Shown here piece after piece: positions 1-5,547 of a stretch of 5,671 nt of DNA (position 1 is its first letter; every line of letters starts with the position of its first letter). Both the position numbers and the translations under genes were made by a program. The notes under the pieces were generated by a model. The model searched no databases and was not told where the DNA came from. It was given only the letters and a program-made list of their open reading frames with translations. Origin of the DNA: an uncultured Clostridia bacterium (GTDB lineage: Bacteria; Bacillota; Clostridia; Oscillospirales; Ruminococcaceae); contig CAMWNQ010000115.1 of assembly GCA_947175655.1 (NCBI GenBank), positions 1 through 5,671 on the forward strand. Reading direction: 5' to 3'.

Positions 1-588
1 TTCATCATAACCGTGATAATATAAACCACTATTTTTATCACGCATTATATTTTTTATATTTTCCAACTGATTTTTTATATCCTTATTAACATCTGTATTC
101 TTTATAATTCCATATTCAGCAAGAAACGGCAATGACATATAAACCCCATCAAGCCATACCTGATTCGGATATATAAACTTATGCCAGAAATTACCACATT
201 TCAATCTGGGCTGACTGAGAATCTGATTTTCATAAATCCAGTCACAAACCTTGATATATTTTTTATTTCCAGTTTTCTTATAAAGATAAATAAGATTCTT
301 TCCACCGTTTATATTATCAAGATTATATGCTTTAATATCCATAGAATCTATCTTGTTTTCTAATGATATAAAGCTGTCTGTATAATTTTCAGCAAAATCA
401 AAAAGAATGCTTTCACCTGTAATATCATAAAGTCCTGTAACTGACCTTATCATACAAGCATCAATATAGTTCCATTTATTTTTTTTAGAGAATACTTTAT
501 TTTCACTGTTCCAAAGCGGATTTGAAGAACTTGACTTTAATATAATATTTTCTAAAAATCCACTCACAATTTTTTTTAAATATATCAT
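1..588 (-). CDS. GH105-family unsaturated rhamnogalacturonyl hydrolase (YteR/YesR-like), C-terminal part beyond window
   Basis: An uninterrupted reading frame starts at ATG 588 and runs off the left edge, giving 196 residues of a family usually about 350-380 long. I recognise GH105 from ordered motifs: KWNYIDAC (38-45), YNLDNIN (88-94), GNFWH (132-136), YPNQVWLDGVYMSLPFLAEYG (from 140) and GLYYHGYDE (188-196). Asp147 in WLDG is the likely catalytic acid/base, matching Asp143 of YteR; Asp91 and His192 fall at other conserved active-site positions. There is no signal peptide, so the enzyme should be cytoplasmic. The family hydrates the double bond of the unsaturated uronic acid left by polysaccharide lyases, releasing it from rhamnose or another sugar. 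The start is fixed by an AGGGAG site (600-595) six bases upstream and by an ATGA overlap with the permease stop. Family assignment is firm; the exact substrate (rhamnogalacturonan or another uronide) is inferred. Confidence 0.9.
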   Translation of the reverse strand, partial: MIYLKKIVSGFLENIILKSSSSNPLWNSENKVFSKKNKWNYIDACMIRSVTGLYDITGESILFDFAENYTDSFISLENKIDSMDIKAYNLDNINGGKNLIYLYKKTGNKKYIKVCDWIYENQILSQPRLKCGNFWHKFIYPNQVWLDGVYMSLPFLAEYGIIKNTDVNKDIKNQLENIKNIMRDKNSGLYYHGYDE

Positions 589-1421
589 TTTAAACTCCCT
601 GCTGTAATATCCTGAATAAAATACTTTTGTGCCAAAGCAAATACGCTGACTGACGGTAAAAGCCCTACAACGGACATTGCTATTATTTTATTATATTCAT
701 ATCCCTGACTTGTACTGTCCATTGACATTCTGAGTGCAAGAGTCATGGGATATTTTTCAACTGATGATATATATATAAGCGGTTGTACAAACTCGTTCAT
801 AGTCCAGAGAAAAGTAAATATCATAATTGATATAAGTGCTGGTCTTATACACGGAATATAAATGAAAAAAAGCCGTTTAAGAGTACCACAACCATCAATT
901 CTTGAAGCCTCATCAATCTCTCTGGGAACATTTTTTAAAAACTGCACAAGCATAAATATAAACATTCCCTCTGATGCAAAAAGTGACGGCAAAGTCAAAG
1001 GTATATATGTATCAAGTACACCCAAAGACTTCCATATCATATAAGAAGGAAGAAACATTACTGTCTGTGGCATAAAGAGCATTGCCATAAGAAATGAAAA
1101 AAGTAGTTTTTTAAATGGGAAGTCATACATTGCAAATCCATAGGCTGTAAGTGATGAAGATACAACAGTAAATATTATTCTGGGAACTATTATTTTAAAG
1201 GTATTTATAAAATAATGTCCCATATTGTAAGCTCCGGAAGTTTTCCAACCTTTTATATATGGTGAAAAATCAAAACTTTCAGGCATAAACCATATTGACG
1301 AAAATATTTCATCATTAGTTTTGAAAGATGCTCCGATAAGCCATAAAACAGGATACATCATAAAAATACTTCCCAATATAAGAACAACATATAAAAATAC
1401 TTTTTTTATATTTTTTGTCAT
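585..1421 (-). CDS. Carbohydrate ABC transporter permease, CUT1 family, MalG/YesQ type
   Basis: This 278-residue inner-membrane permease has about six hydrophobic segments (roughly residues 7-30, 72-96, 105-125, 140-163, 190-213, 245-265). The cytoplasmic EAA loop that docks the ATPase is clear: EIDEASRIDG (168-177), ending at Pro190. The C-terminus QKYFIQDITAGSLK is typical of the MalG/LacG/YesQ branch, where proteins usually end in ITAGAVKG-like sequence, so the gene looks complete. It should pair with the permease just upstream to form the sugar channel of a binding-protein-dependent importer. The ATG at 1421 follows the previous stop by only 2 nt and has AAGGAG (1436-1431) nine bases upstream. 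The following GH105 gene overlaps it by 4 nt. The transport class is sure; the imported sugar is inferred from the GH105 neighbour. Confidence 0.95.
   Translation of the reverse strand: MTKNIKKVFLYVVLILGSIFMMYPVLWLIGASFKTNDEIFSSIWFMPESFDFSPYIKGWKTSGAYNMGHYFINTFKIIVPRIIFTVVSSSLTAYGFAMYDFPFKKLLFSFLMAMLFMPQTVMFLPSYMIWKSLGVLDTYIPLTLPSLFASEGMFIFMLVQFLKNVPREIDEASRIDGCGTLKRLFFIYIPCIRPALISIMIFTFLWTMNEFVQPLIYISSVEKYPMTLALRMSMDSTSQGYEYNKIIAMSVVGLLPSVSVFALAQKYFIQDITAGSLK
595..600 (-). promoter_or_regulatory. Ribosome binding site of the GH105 gene
   Basis: AGGGAG lies six bases before the ATG at 588, inside the last codons of the upstream permease. It supports the start that overlaps the permease stop codon (ATGA), a layout typical of translational coupling. 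Confidence 0.7.
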
Positions 1422-1423
1422 TT

Positions 1424-2323
1424 TCAGTCACTCCTTATTTTTTTTGTAAATTTAAAAATCAGCAGTGCCAAAAGTGAAATAACAACAAAGAGAACCCACG
1501 ACAATGCACTTGCATATCCTATATTATAATATTTAAACGATTCATCATATATCATCATTGCAACAGTATAAGTTCCTTTAAGAGGATTTCCGCCAGTAAT
1601 CAGAAAGGGTGCATTGAATTCTTGAAAAGCAGTTATCATCTGTAATATAAGATTTAAAAATATTGCATTTTTAAGCATTGGCAAAGTTATGTAAAAAAAA
1701 GTTTTTATATTTCCTGCTCCGTCAGTCCTTGCAGAATCATAAAGTTCTCTTGGAATATCATTAATTGCTGAAAGAAAGATAATCATTGTTGAACCGAATT
1801 CCCAGACCCTCAGAAAAACTATAATCCACATTGCCGGAGTTTCTTCTCCATACCAGCCTATTTTAGAAATCCCTACAGCATCAAGAACCTGATTGACAAG
1901 ACCTTCTGATGTAAAAAGAAAACTCCACATTATTACTATTGCTATATTTGAACCAAGTATTGACGGTATATAATATAATGTCCTGAAAAATCCCATACCC
2001 TTGATTCTAGTGCTGAGCATAAGGGCAGTCAAAAGAGATACAGCAATCTTTAAAGGCACAAGCATTATAACATATTTAAAAGTCACAAAAAAAGCTTTCC
2101 AGAAATCAGAATCTGAAAAAAGCATCTTAAAATTTTTAAATCCTATAAACTCTGGAGTATCATTTATACTGAATTTAGTAAAACTTAATACAAAAGAAAC
2201 CACAAAAGGATATATCTGTAAAAGAAAAAAACCAACTATAAAGGGCATAACCAGAAAAAGTCCTGTATATTTGCTTTCTCCCACTGGATTATGATATTTT
2301 TTGATTTTATTATTATTTTTCAC
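1424..2323 (-). CDS. Carbohydrate ABC transporter permease, CUT1 family, MalF/YesP (LplB-like) type
   Basis: This 299-residue inner-membrane permease is the usual length for the UgpA/LplB/YesP branch, which lacks MalF's large periplasmic loop. Family features in order are the first membrane segment around 21-48 with YPFVVSFVLSFT, the FIGFKNF stretch (59-65), the EAA loop ELYDSARTDGAGNIK (193-207) closing at Pro215, and the late ITGGNPLKGTYTVAMMIY motif (from 242). A final hydrophobic segment (about 272-292) is followed by a basic tail. The start codon is GTG at 2323, immediately after the TAA of the binding-protein gene with no spacer. An ATG start is unlikely because the next in-frame Met, residue 26, lies inside the first membrane segment. 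GGAGAG (2339-2334) in the preceding gene can serve as ribosome binding site. It pairs with the downstream MalG-type permease. Confidence 0.95.
   Translation of the reverse strand: MKNNNKIKKYHNPVGESKYTGLFLVMPFIVGFFLLQIYPFVVSFVLSFTKFSINDTPEFIGFKNFKMLFSDSDFWKAFFVTFKYVIMLVPLKIAVSLLTALMLSTRIKGMGFFRTLYYIPSILGSNIAIVIMWSFLFTSEGLVNQVLDAVGISKIGWYGEETPAMWIIVFLRVWEFGSTMIIFLSAINDIPRELYDSARTDGAGNIKTFFYITLPMLKNAIFLNLILQMITAFQEFNAPFLITGGNPLKGTYTVAMMIYDESFKYYNIGYASALSWVLFVVISLLALLIFKFTKKIRSD
1431..1436 (-). promoter_or_regulatory. Ribosome binding site of the MalG-type permease
   Basis: AAGGAG lies within the final codons of the upstream permease gene, nine bases before ATG 1421. It decides the start and ties translation of the two permeases together. 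Confidence 0.75.
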
Positions 2324-3643
2324 TTATCTAATTCTCTCCAGATATTTTTTTACATTATCAAAAAGTTCTTCAGAAGCTTCCTGAGTTGTCAGTATTCCAT
2401 ATGATACCTTTTCAATAGCCGTATTATAGTATTCTTTAAGCTGTGAAAGTTCAAAATAGGGACTTAGTGTAACAGGGTCTGTTTTACCGAGATATTCTGA
2501 TGAATCATATGAAATGCCACATAATTTTCCGCTTGATTCAAGTGCATTATACGCATTTCTATTTGCCGGAATACCTCTTGAAGTTCCTAGAATTTCTGCA
2601 CATTCTTCATCATTAAGAAGAAAGTCCAGAAAAGCTCCTGCCTCATCTGGATATTTGGTATCATCACTTATTGCATACATAAGAGATGGTTTTATCATCC
2701 ATCCTGAACTGTTTCCGTCTGATGATTTAAGATAATGCCCAGCAACAAGACTGCTGTTTTTAAGAACATTTTCATATTTTCCAACGGCACTTCCCCACTC
2801 CAGAACACCTGCAATAGTACCATCAATAAATTTCGGAGACTGATACAATGCAGAATTGCCGTCCTGTTCAGCTCTTGTCTTAACACTTCTTATTACATGA
2901 TTATCTTCAAGAGATTTATAAAAATCAAGAGCGGTTTTAATATCATCAGAAGTAAATCCGAGTTCTCCCTCCATAGTTATGAATTGTTTTCCGGTCATCT
3001 GCTGTACATAGACTACTGAAAGATACCACGCTGATGCTCCTGACTGTATATCCAAGTCAAGAGGATATTTTTCATATTCTTTGAACTTATTCCCAAGATA
3101 AATCAAATCCTTCCAGCTTTCAGGAATTTCAGCGTCTATTTCCGAATATATATCTTTATTGAAAAAAAGCCCTCTTCCGCTCATTGATATTGTAATGGCA
3201 TTCAGTTTATCTTCTCTCATTCCAAAAGAAAGTATTTCATTATCATATCCAGACAAATCAATATAATCTTTTAAATTATTCAAATCATAGAATCCCAGAC
3301 CATCTTTTGAAAGATTTATAAGCCAGTCATAATTAATCTGCATAATATCTGGTGCAGTATCACCGGATATCTGTGTATTAAGTTTTTCAGTCCAACCATC
3401 CCAGCCTCCGTATTCAGCTTCTATTTTTATATCAGGATATTTTTTATTCCATAATTCAATAGCCTTTAAAGTTGCATCATGTCTGTCATCTCCTCCCCAC
3501 CATGAGAATCTCAATGTACATTTATCAAGACTTCCGTCTGGTAAGATTTTATTTTCTTCAGTTTTTCCGCACGAAGAAATAAAAATAAAACTTAAAGAAA
3601 TACTTAATAATGAAGTGAATTTCCTGAACTTACTATATTTCAT
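2324..3643 (-). CDS. Extracellular solute-binding lipoprotein of a sugar ABC transporter (SBP family 1, YesO/LplA-like)
   Basis: The 439-residue product starts with a lipoprotein signal: basic residues 2-8, a hydrophobic core to about 22, and lipobox ISSC with the lipidated Cys25. The mature protein should sit on the outer face of the membrane. Family 1 landmarks follow: LRFSWWGGDDRH (44-55), AIELWNKKYPDIKIE (61-75), GWDGWTEKLNTQISGDTAPDIMQ (from 80), GRGLFFNKDIY (157-167), ESWKDL (175-180), EAGAFLDFLLND (334-345) and SRGIPANRNA (355-364). These match binding proteins for oligosaccharides. The aromatic-rich stretches WWGGD and GWDGW probably help to form the sugar site. It is the first gene after the promoter and is followed without a gap by two permeases. 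Length is normal and intact. The ATG has AAGAGG (3657-3652) eight bases upstream. Ligand is inferred to be an unsaturated pectin (rhamnogalacturonan-type) oligosaccharide because GH105 follows. Confidence 0.93.
   Translation of the reverse strand: MKYSKFRKFTSLLSISLSFIFISSCGKTEENKILPDGSLDKCTLRFSWWGGDDRHDATLKAIELWNKKYPDIKIEAEYGGWDGWTEKLNTQISGDTAPDIMQINYDWLINLSKDGLGFYDLNNLKDYIDLSGYDNEILSFGMREDKLNAITISMSGRGLFFNKDIYSEIDAEIPESWKDLIYLGNKFKEYEKYPLDLDIQSGASAWYLSVVYVQQMTGKQFITMEGELGFTSDDIKTALDFYKSLEDNHVIRSVKTRAEQDGNSALYQSPKFIDGTIAGVLEWGSAVGKYENVLKNSSLVAGHYLKSSDGNSSGWMIKPSLMYAISDDTKYPDEAGAFLDFLLNDEECAEILGTSRGIPANRNAYNALESSGKLCGISYDSSEYLGKTDPVTLSPYFELSQLKEYYNTAIEKVSYGILTTQEASEELFDNVKKYLERIR
2334..2339 (-). 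promoter_or_regulatory. Ribosome binding site for the GTG-started permease
   Basis: GGAGAG sits ten bases before the GTG at 2323, within the last codons of the solute-binding protein gene. Spacing is slightly long, but it is the only good site and supports the GTG start directly after TAA. Confidence 0.55.
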
Positions 3644-3651
3644 ATAAAAAA

Positions 3652-3657
3652 CCTCTT
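3652..3657 (-). promoter_or_regulatory. Ribosome binding site of the solute-binding protein gene
   Basis: AAGAGG lies eight bases before ATG 3643 and fixes the start that leaves a proper lipoprotein signal peptide. Confidence 0.65.
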
Positions 3658-3684
3658 ATTTTTATATTGTCTTATTTTATGTCG

Positions 3685-3702
3685 TGTTATAATATTATAT
3701 CA
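3685..3702. promoter_or_regulatory. Imperfect 18-bp palindrome over the operon -10 region (possible operator)
   Basis: TGTTATAATATTATATCA is symmetric except for one base pair (positions 3 and 16), centred at 3693.5. It covers the -10 and probable start site of the minus-strand promoter, where a repressor would block transcription. The inner ten bases are simple A/T sequence, and part of the symmetry comes from TATAAT itself, so it may be chance. No regulator gene is present in the window. Confidence 0.25.
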
Positions 3703-3722
3703 TATTTTTTACATTCAGTAAA
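3694..3722 (-). promoter_or_regulatory. Sigma-A-like promoter of the sugar transporter/GH105 operon
   Basis: On the minus strand, TTTACT (3722-3717) is followed after exactly 17 bases by a perfect TATAAT (3699-3694). A TG one base before it (3702-3701) makes an extended -10. Transcription would start near 3687 and leave a leader of about 40-45 nt before the solute-binding gene. The weak -35 fits a regulated promoter. No clear catabolite-repression (cre) site was seen nearby. Confidence 0.7.
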
Positions 3723-3783
3723 TACATCTTTCCATACTAATATTAAATATAAATTATTTTATTTTTTTACAATATTTTTTCTA

Positions 3784-3812
3784 TTGCAAAAAACAACACA
3801 ATATGATATAAT
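3784..3812 (+). promoter_or_regulatory. Strong sigma-A-like promoter of the NfeD-paraslipin operon
   Basis: TTGCAA (3784-3789), a 17-base spacer and TATAAT (3807-3812) are followed by a start site expected near 3819. TG at 3804-3805 gives an extended -10. The leader to ATG 3869 is about 50 nt, A/T-rich and without an obvious hairpin. This near-consensus promoter suggests steady, housekeeping-type expression. Confidence 0.8.
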
Positions 3813-3852
3813 GTATCTGTAAAGATTTTATTTTTAATTTTTAAAAAAGCAG

Positions 3853-3858
3853 AAAGGA
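3853..3858 (+). promoter_or_regulatory. Ribosome binding site of the NfeD-family gene
   Basis: AAAGGA lies ten bases before ATG 3869. A GTG at 3861 is out of frame and can be ignored, so the ATG start is well supported. Confidence 0.65.
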
Positions 3859-3868
3859 TTGTGATATT

Positions 3869-4321
3869 ATGCTTACATTATCATTATTACTCTGGGCTAT
3901 CGTAATAATAGTTGCAGTGTTAATAGAAGCATCTACTTTTCAGCTCATTTCCATATGGTTTGCAGTAAGTGGTTTTATAGCTTTAATCGTAAATATAATG
4001 GGAGCATCTTTTGGAGTACAGTTCGCTGTATTTACTATAGCTTCCGTTATACTTCTGATAATAGGCTTCCCAATAGGGCGAAAACTTGCAGATTTTAAAA
4101 AGACTCCTACCAACTTTGAAATAAATAAGGGAAAATTCGCAACGGTCATAGAAGAAATAAATATCAAAAACGGTACAGGACGTGTCAGACTTAATGATGT
4201 TGACTGGATTGCCGTTTCATCAAATGGCAATATTATACCTAAAGATTCCGTTGTAATGATTGACGAGATAAAGGGAACTAAGTTAACAGTAACTTTAAAA
4301 GATACCATAAAAAGTATCTGA
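3869..4321 (+). CDS. Short NfeD-family membrane protein (YbbJ-like, NfeD1b type)
   Basis: The 150-residue product has two or three hydrophobic segments (about 4-20, 26-46, 49-69), including the IWFAVSGFIALI stretch seen in this family. A soluble C-terminal part from about 86 to 143 follows, with the NfeD OB-fold pattern: GKFATVIEEI (88-97), GTGRVRLNDVDWIAVS (102-117), IIPKDSVVMIDEIKGTKLTV (122-141). It lacks the N-terminal ClpP/crotonase-like serine protease domain of long NfeD proteins, so it belongs to the short form. Short NfeD proteins are nearly always encoded beside an SPFH protein and are thought to bind it, helping membrane microdomain or membrane-protein quality functions. That context holds here: the SPFH gene starts 31 nt downstream. 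Biochemical function of the family is poorly defined. Confidence 0.88.
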   Translation: MLTLSLLLWAIVIIVAVLIEASTFQLISIWFAVSGFIALIVNIMGASFGVQFAVFTIASVILLIIGFPIGRKLADFKKTPTNFEINKGKFATVIEEINIKNGTGRVRLNDVDWIAVSSNGNIIPKDSVVMIDEIKGTKLTVTLKDTIKSI

Positions 4322-4335
4322 AATATATAAATAAT

Positions 4336-4343
4336 AAAGGAGA
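4336..4343 (+). promoter_or_regulatory. Strong ribosome binding site of the paraslipin gene
   Basis: AAAGGAGA lies nine bases before ATG 4353, in the 31-nt gap after the NfeD gene. It is the best Shine-Dalgarno site in the window and suggests that the SPFH protein is translated more strongly than its membrane partner. Confidence 0.8.
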
Positions 4344-4352
4344 TTTTTAATT

Positions 4353-5327
4353 ATGGGTGCAGGTTTTTATGTTATTTTAGGGATTATAATATTTTTTGTT
4401 ATTCTTGTAATAAAATGTATACAGATAGTCCCGCAGTCATATGTATATGTTGTTGAAAGATTCGGTTCTTTCTACTGTGAATGGCAAACAGGTATACATT
4501 TTAAAGTTCCATTTATCTACAGAATTGCCGGAAAAATTTCCCTTAAGGAAAAAGTCGTGGATTTTAAACCACAGCCTGTTATTACTAAAGATAATGTTAC
4601 AATGCAGATTGATACTGTTGTATTCTATCAGATAACTGATGCAAAACAGTTCATATATGGTGTTGAAAAACCTATTTCAGCCATTGAAAATCTTACAGCA
4701 ACAACTTTACGTAATATAATAGGTGAACTTGACCTCGATGCTACCCTTACTTCAAGAGATGTAATAAATAATAAGATAACAGCTACTCTTGATATTGCTA
4801 CTGACCCTTGGGGAATAAAAGTAAACAGAGTTGAACTTAAAAATATCATTCCGCCAAAAGAAATACAGAATGCTATGGAAAAACAGATGAAGGCTGAACG
4901 TGAAAGACGTGAAAAGATATTACAGGCAGAAGGTGAAAAGAAATCACAGATTCTCGTTGCAGAAGGTGAAAAAGAATCCAAAATACTCCGTGCAGAAGCC
5001 GAAAAGCAATCTGAAATACTTCGTGCAGAAGCTGAAAAACAGGCTATGATACTCAAAGCAGATGCTGTAAAAGAACAAAAAATACTTGAAGCTACTGGTG
5101 AAGCACAGGCTATTGAACTTGTACAGAAAGCTCTTGCTGAAAGTATTGTAAAACTTAATCAGGCAGACCCTTCAAGTCAGGTATTACAGTTAAAAGCTCT
5201 TGAAGCATTCCAAAAAGCTTCTGATGGTAAGGCTACCAAGATTATAATTCCAAGTGAGATTCAAGGATTAGCAGGTCTTGCAACGGGAATTAAAGAAGTT
5301 CTTATTGATGAAAAAATCAAACATTAA
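4353..5327 (+). CDS. SPFH/Band 7 membrane protein, stomatin/paraslipin type (QmcA-like)
   Basis: The 324-residue product has one N-terminal membrane anchor (about 5-26) and then the SPFH domain (about 27-180). Typical stretches are VVERFGSFYCEWQTGIHFKVPF (from 33), VDFKPQPVITKDNVTMQID (69-87), TLRNIIGELDLDATLTSRD (from 118) and DPWGIKVNRVELKNIIPP (151-168). A long coiled coil (about 170-255) follows, built from 11-residue repeats, and then a C-terminal region rich in Ala, Gln and Leu (256-324). This order matches paraslipins such as E. coli QmcA and mitochondrial SLP-2, which form large membrane-bound oligomers. The bulk should face the cytoplasm or lie along the membrane. It shares an operon with the NfeD gene, the usual partner, and a terminator follows 34 nt after the stop. 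Family is certain; cellular role is only broadly known (membrane domain scaffolding, protease or stress links). Confidence 0.95.
   Translation: MGAGFYVILGIIIFFVILVIKCIQIVPQSYVYVVERFGSFYCEWQTGIHFKVPFIYRIAGKISLKEKVVDFKPQPVITKDNVTMQIDTVVFYQITDAKQFIYGVEKPISAIENLTATTLRNIIGELDLDATLTSRDVINNKITATLDIATDPWGIKVNRVELKNIIPPKEIQNAMEKQMKAERERREKILQAEGEKKSQILVAEGEKESKILRAEAEKQSEILRAEAEKQAMILKADAVKEQKILEATGEAQAIELVQKALAESIVKLNQADPSSQVLQLKALEAFQKASDGKATKIIIPSEIQGLAGLATGIKEVLIDEKIKH
4887..5084 (+). repeat. Six tandem 33-nt units encoding an 11-residue coiled-coil repeat
   Basis: Residues 179-244 of the SPFH protein divide into six consecutive 11-residue units (starting at 179, 190, 201, 212, 223, 234) on the pattern hydrophobic-x-A-E-x-E-K-x-x-x-Ile. 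A degenerate seventh, LEATGEAQAIE, starts at 245. Units three and four begin with the same eight residues, LRAEAEKQ, and their DNA is also close. Eleven-residue periodicity gives a nearly straight or right-handed coiled coil, as known in stomatin-family proteins. Confidence 0.85.
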
Positions 5328-5360
5328 TTAAATTATATTAATCGTGCTAATATACAAAAC

Positions 5361-5385
5361 AAAAAACGGCATATGCCGTTTTTTT
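5361..5385 (+). terminator. Intrinsic terminator of the NfeD-paraslipin operon
   Basis: A perfect inverted repeat with core ACGGCATATGCCGT, flanked by six A and at least six T, is centred at 5372.5, 34 nt after the paraslipin stop. As RNA it forms a stem of A-U pairs plus CGGC/GCCG with a four-base loop, ending in a run of seven U (5379-5385). The symmetry means that it could also stop transcription from the other direction. Confidence 0.92.
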
Positions 5386-5434
5386 GTATAAAGCTACAAA
5401 TTTCGCGTTTTTTCAAAAACTTATAGTTTTCCTC

Positions 5435-5463
5435 TTGAAAAAAATTTTAAGCTAGTTTATAAT
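5435..5463 (+). promoter_or_regulatory. Sigma-A-like promoter of the MBOAT gene
   Basis: TTGAAA (5435-5440), a 17-base spacer and a perfect TATAAT (5458-5463) predict a start near 5470 and a leader of about 78 nt. The preceding terminator makes a separate promoter here necessary, which supports the call. Confidence 0.75.
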
Positions 5464-5475
5464 TAAATTAACAGC

Positions 5476-5503
5476 AAATCGTACTAAAAAATACACGATT
5501 TTT
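5476..5503 (+). other. Small leader hairpin before the MBOAT gene
   Basis: AAATCGT (5476-5482) and ACGATTT (5495-5501) form a seven-pair stem with a 12-base loop just after the expected transcription start. Five T end the structure (5499-5503). With only two G-C pairs it is weak: it might be a poor attenuator, an mRNA-end structure, or nothing. Confidence 0.3.
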
Positions 5504-5547
5504 AAAAAAATTCTTTAACAGATCATAGTTAGGCAGGTTACTTCAAA

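Noticed and set aside
181..363. 60-codon plus-strand frame opposite the GH105 gene
   Set aside because: It lies antisense to a clearly conserved enzyme, has no ribosome binding site, and resembles no family.
2001..3019. Plus-strand frames of 73-97 codons opposite the permease and binding-protein genes, and a 63-codon minus-strand frame at 2695-2886
   Set aside because: All overlap strongly conserved coding sequence in another frame and lack start signals; they are shadows.
3723..3783. A/T-rich spacer between the divergent promoters, considered as an origin or a small RNA gene
   Set aside because: No repeated boxes, hairpin with terminator or reading frame was found; it looks like ordinary AT-rich intergenic DNA.
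3940..4308. 122-codon minus-strand frame opposite the NfeD gene
   Set aside because: The plus-strand frame has promoter, ribosome site and NfeD motifs; the reverse frame has none of these.
4628..5056. 142-codon minus-strand frame with repeated SASARSI-like units, looking like a repetitive protein
   Set aside because: The repetition is the reverse complement of the hendecad coiled-coil DNA repeat in the SPFH gene. It is an artefact of that periodicity.
5383..5400. TTTGTA/TACAAA inverted repeat just after the terminator
   Set aside because: Six A/T-rich pairs overlapping the terminator T-run; too weak to mean anything on its own.
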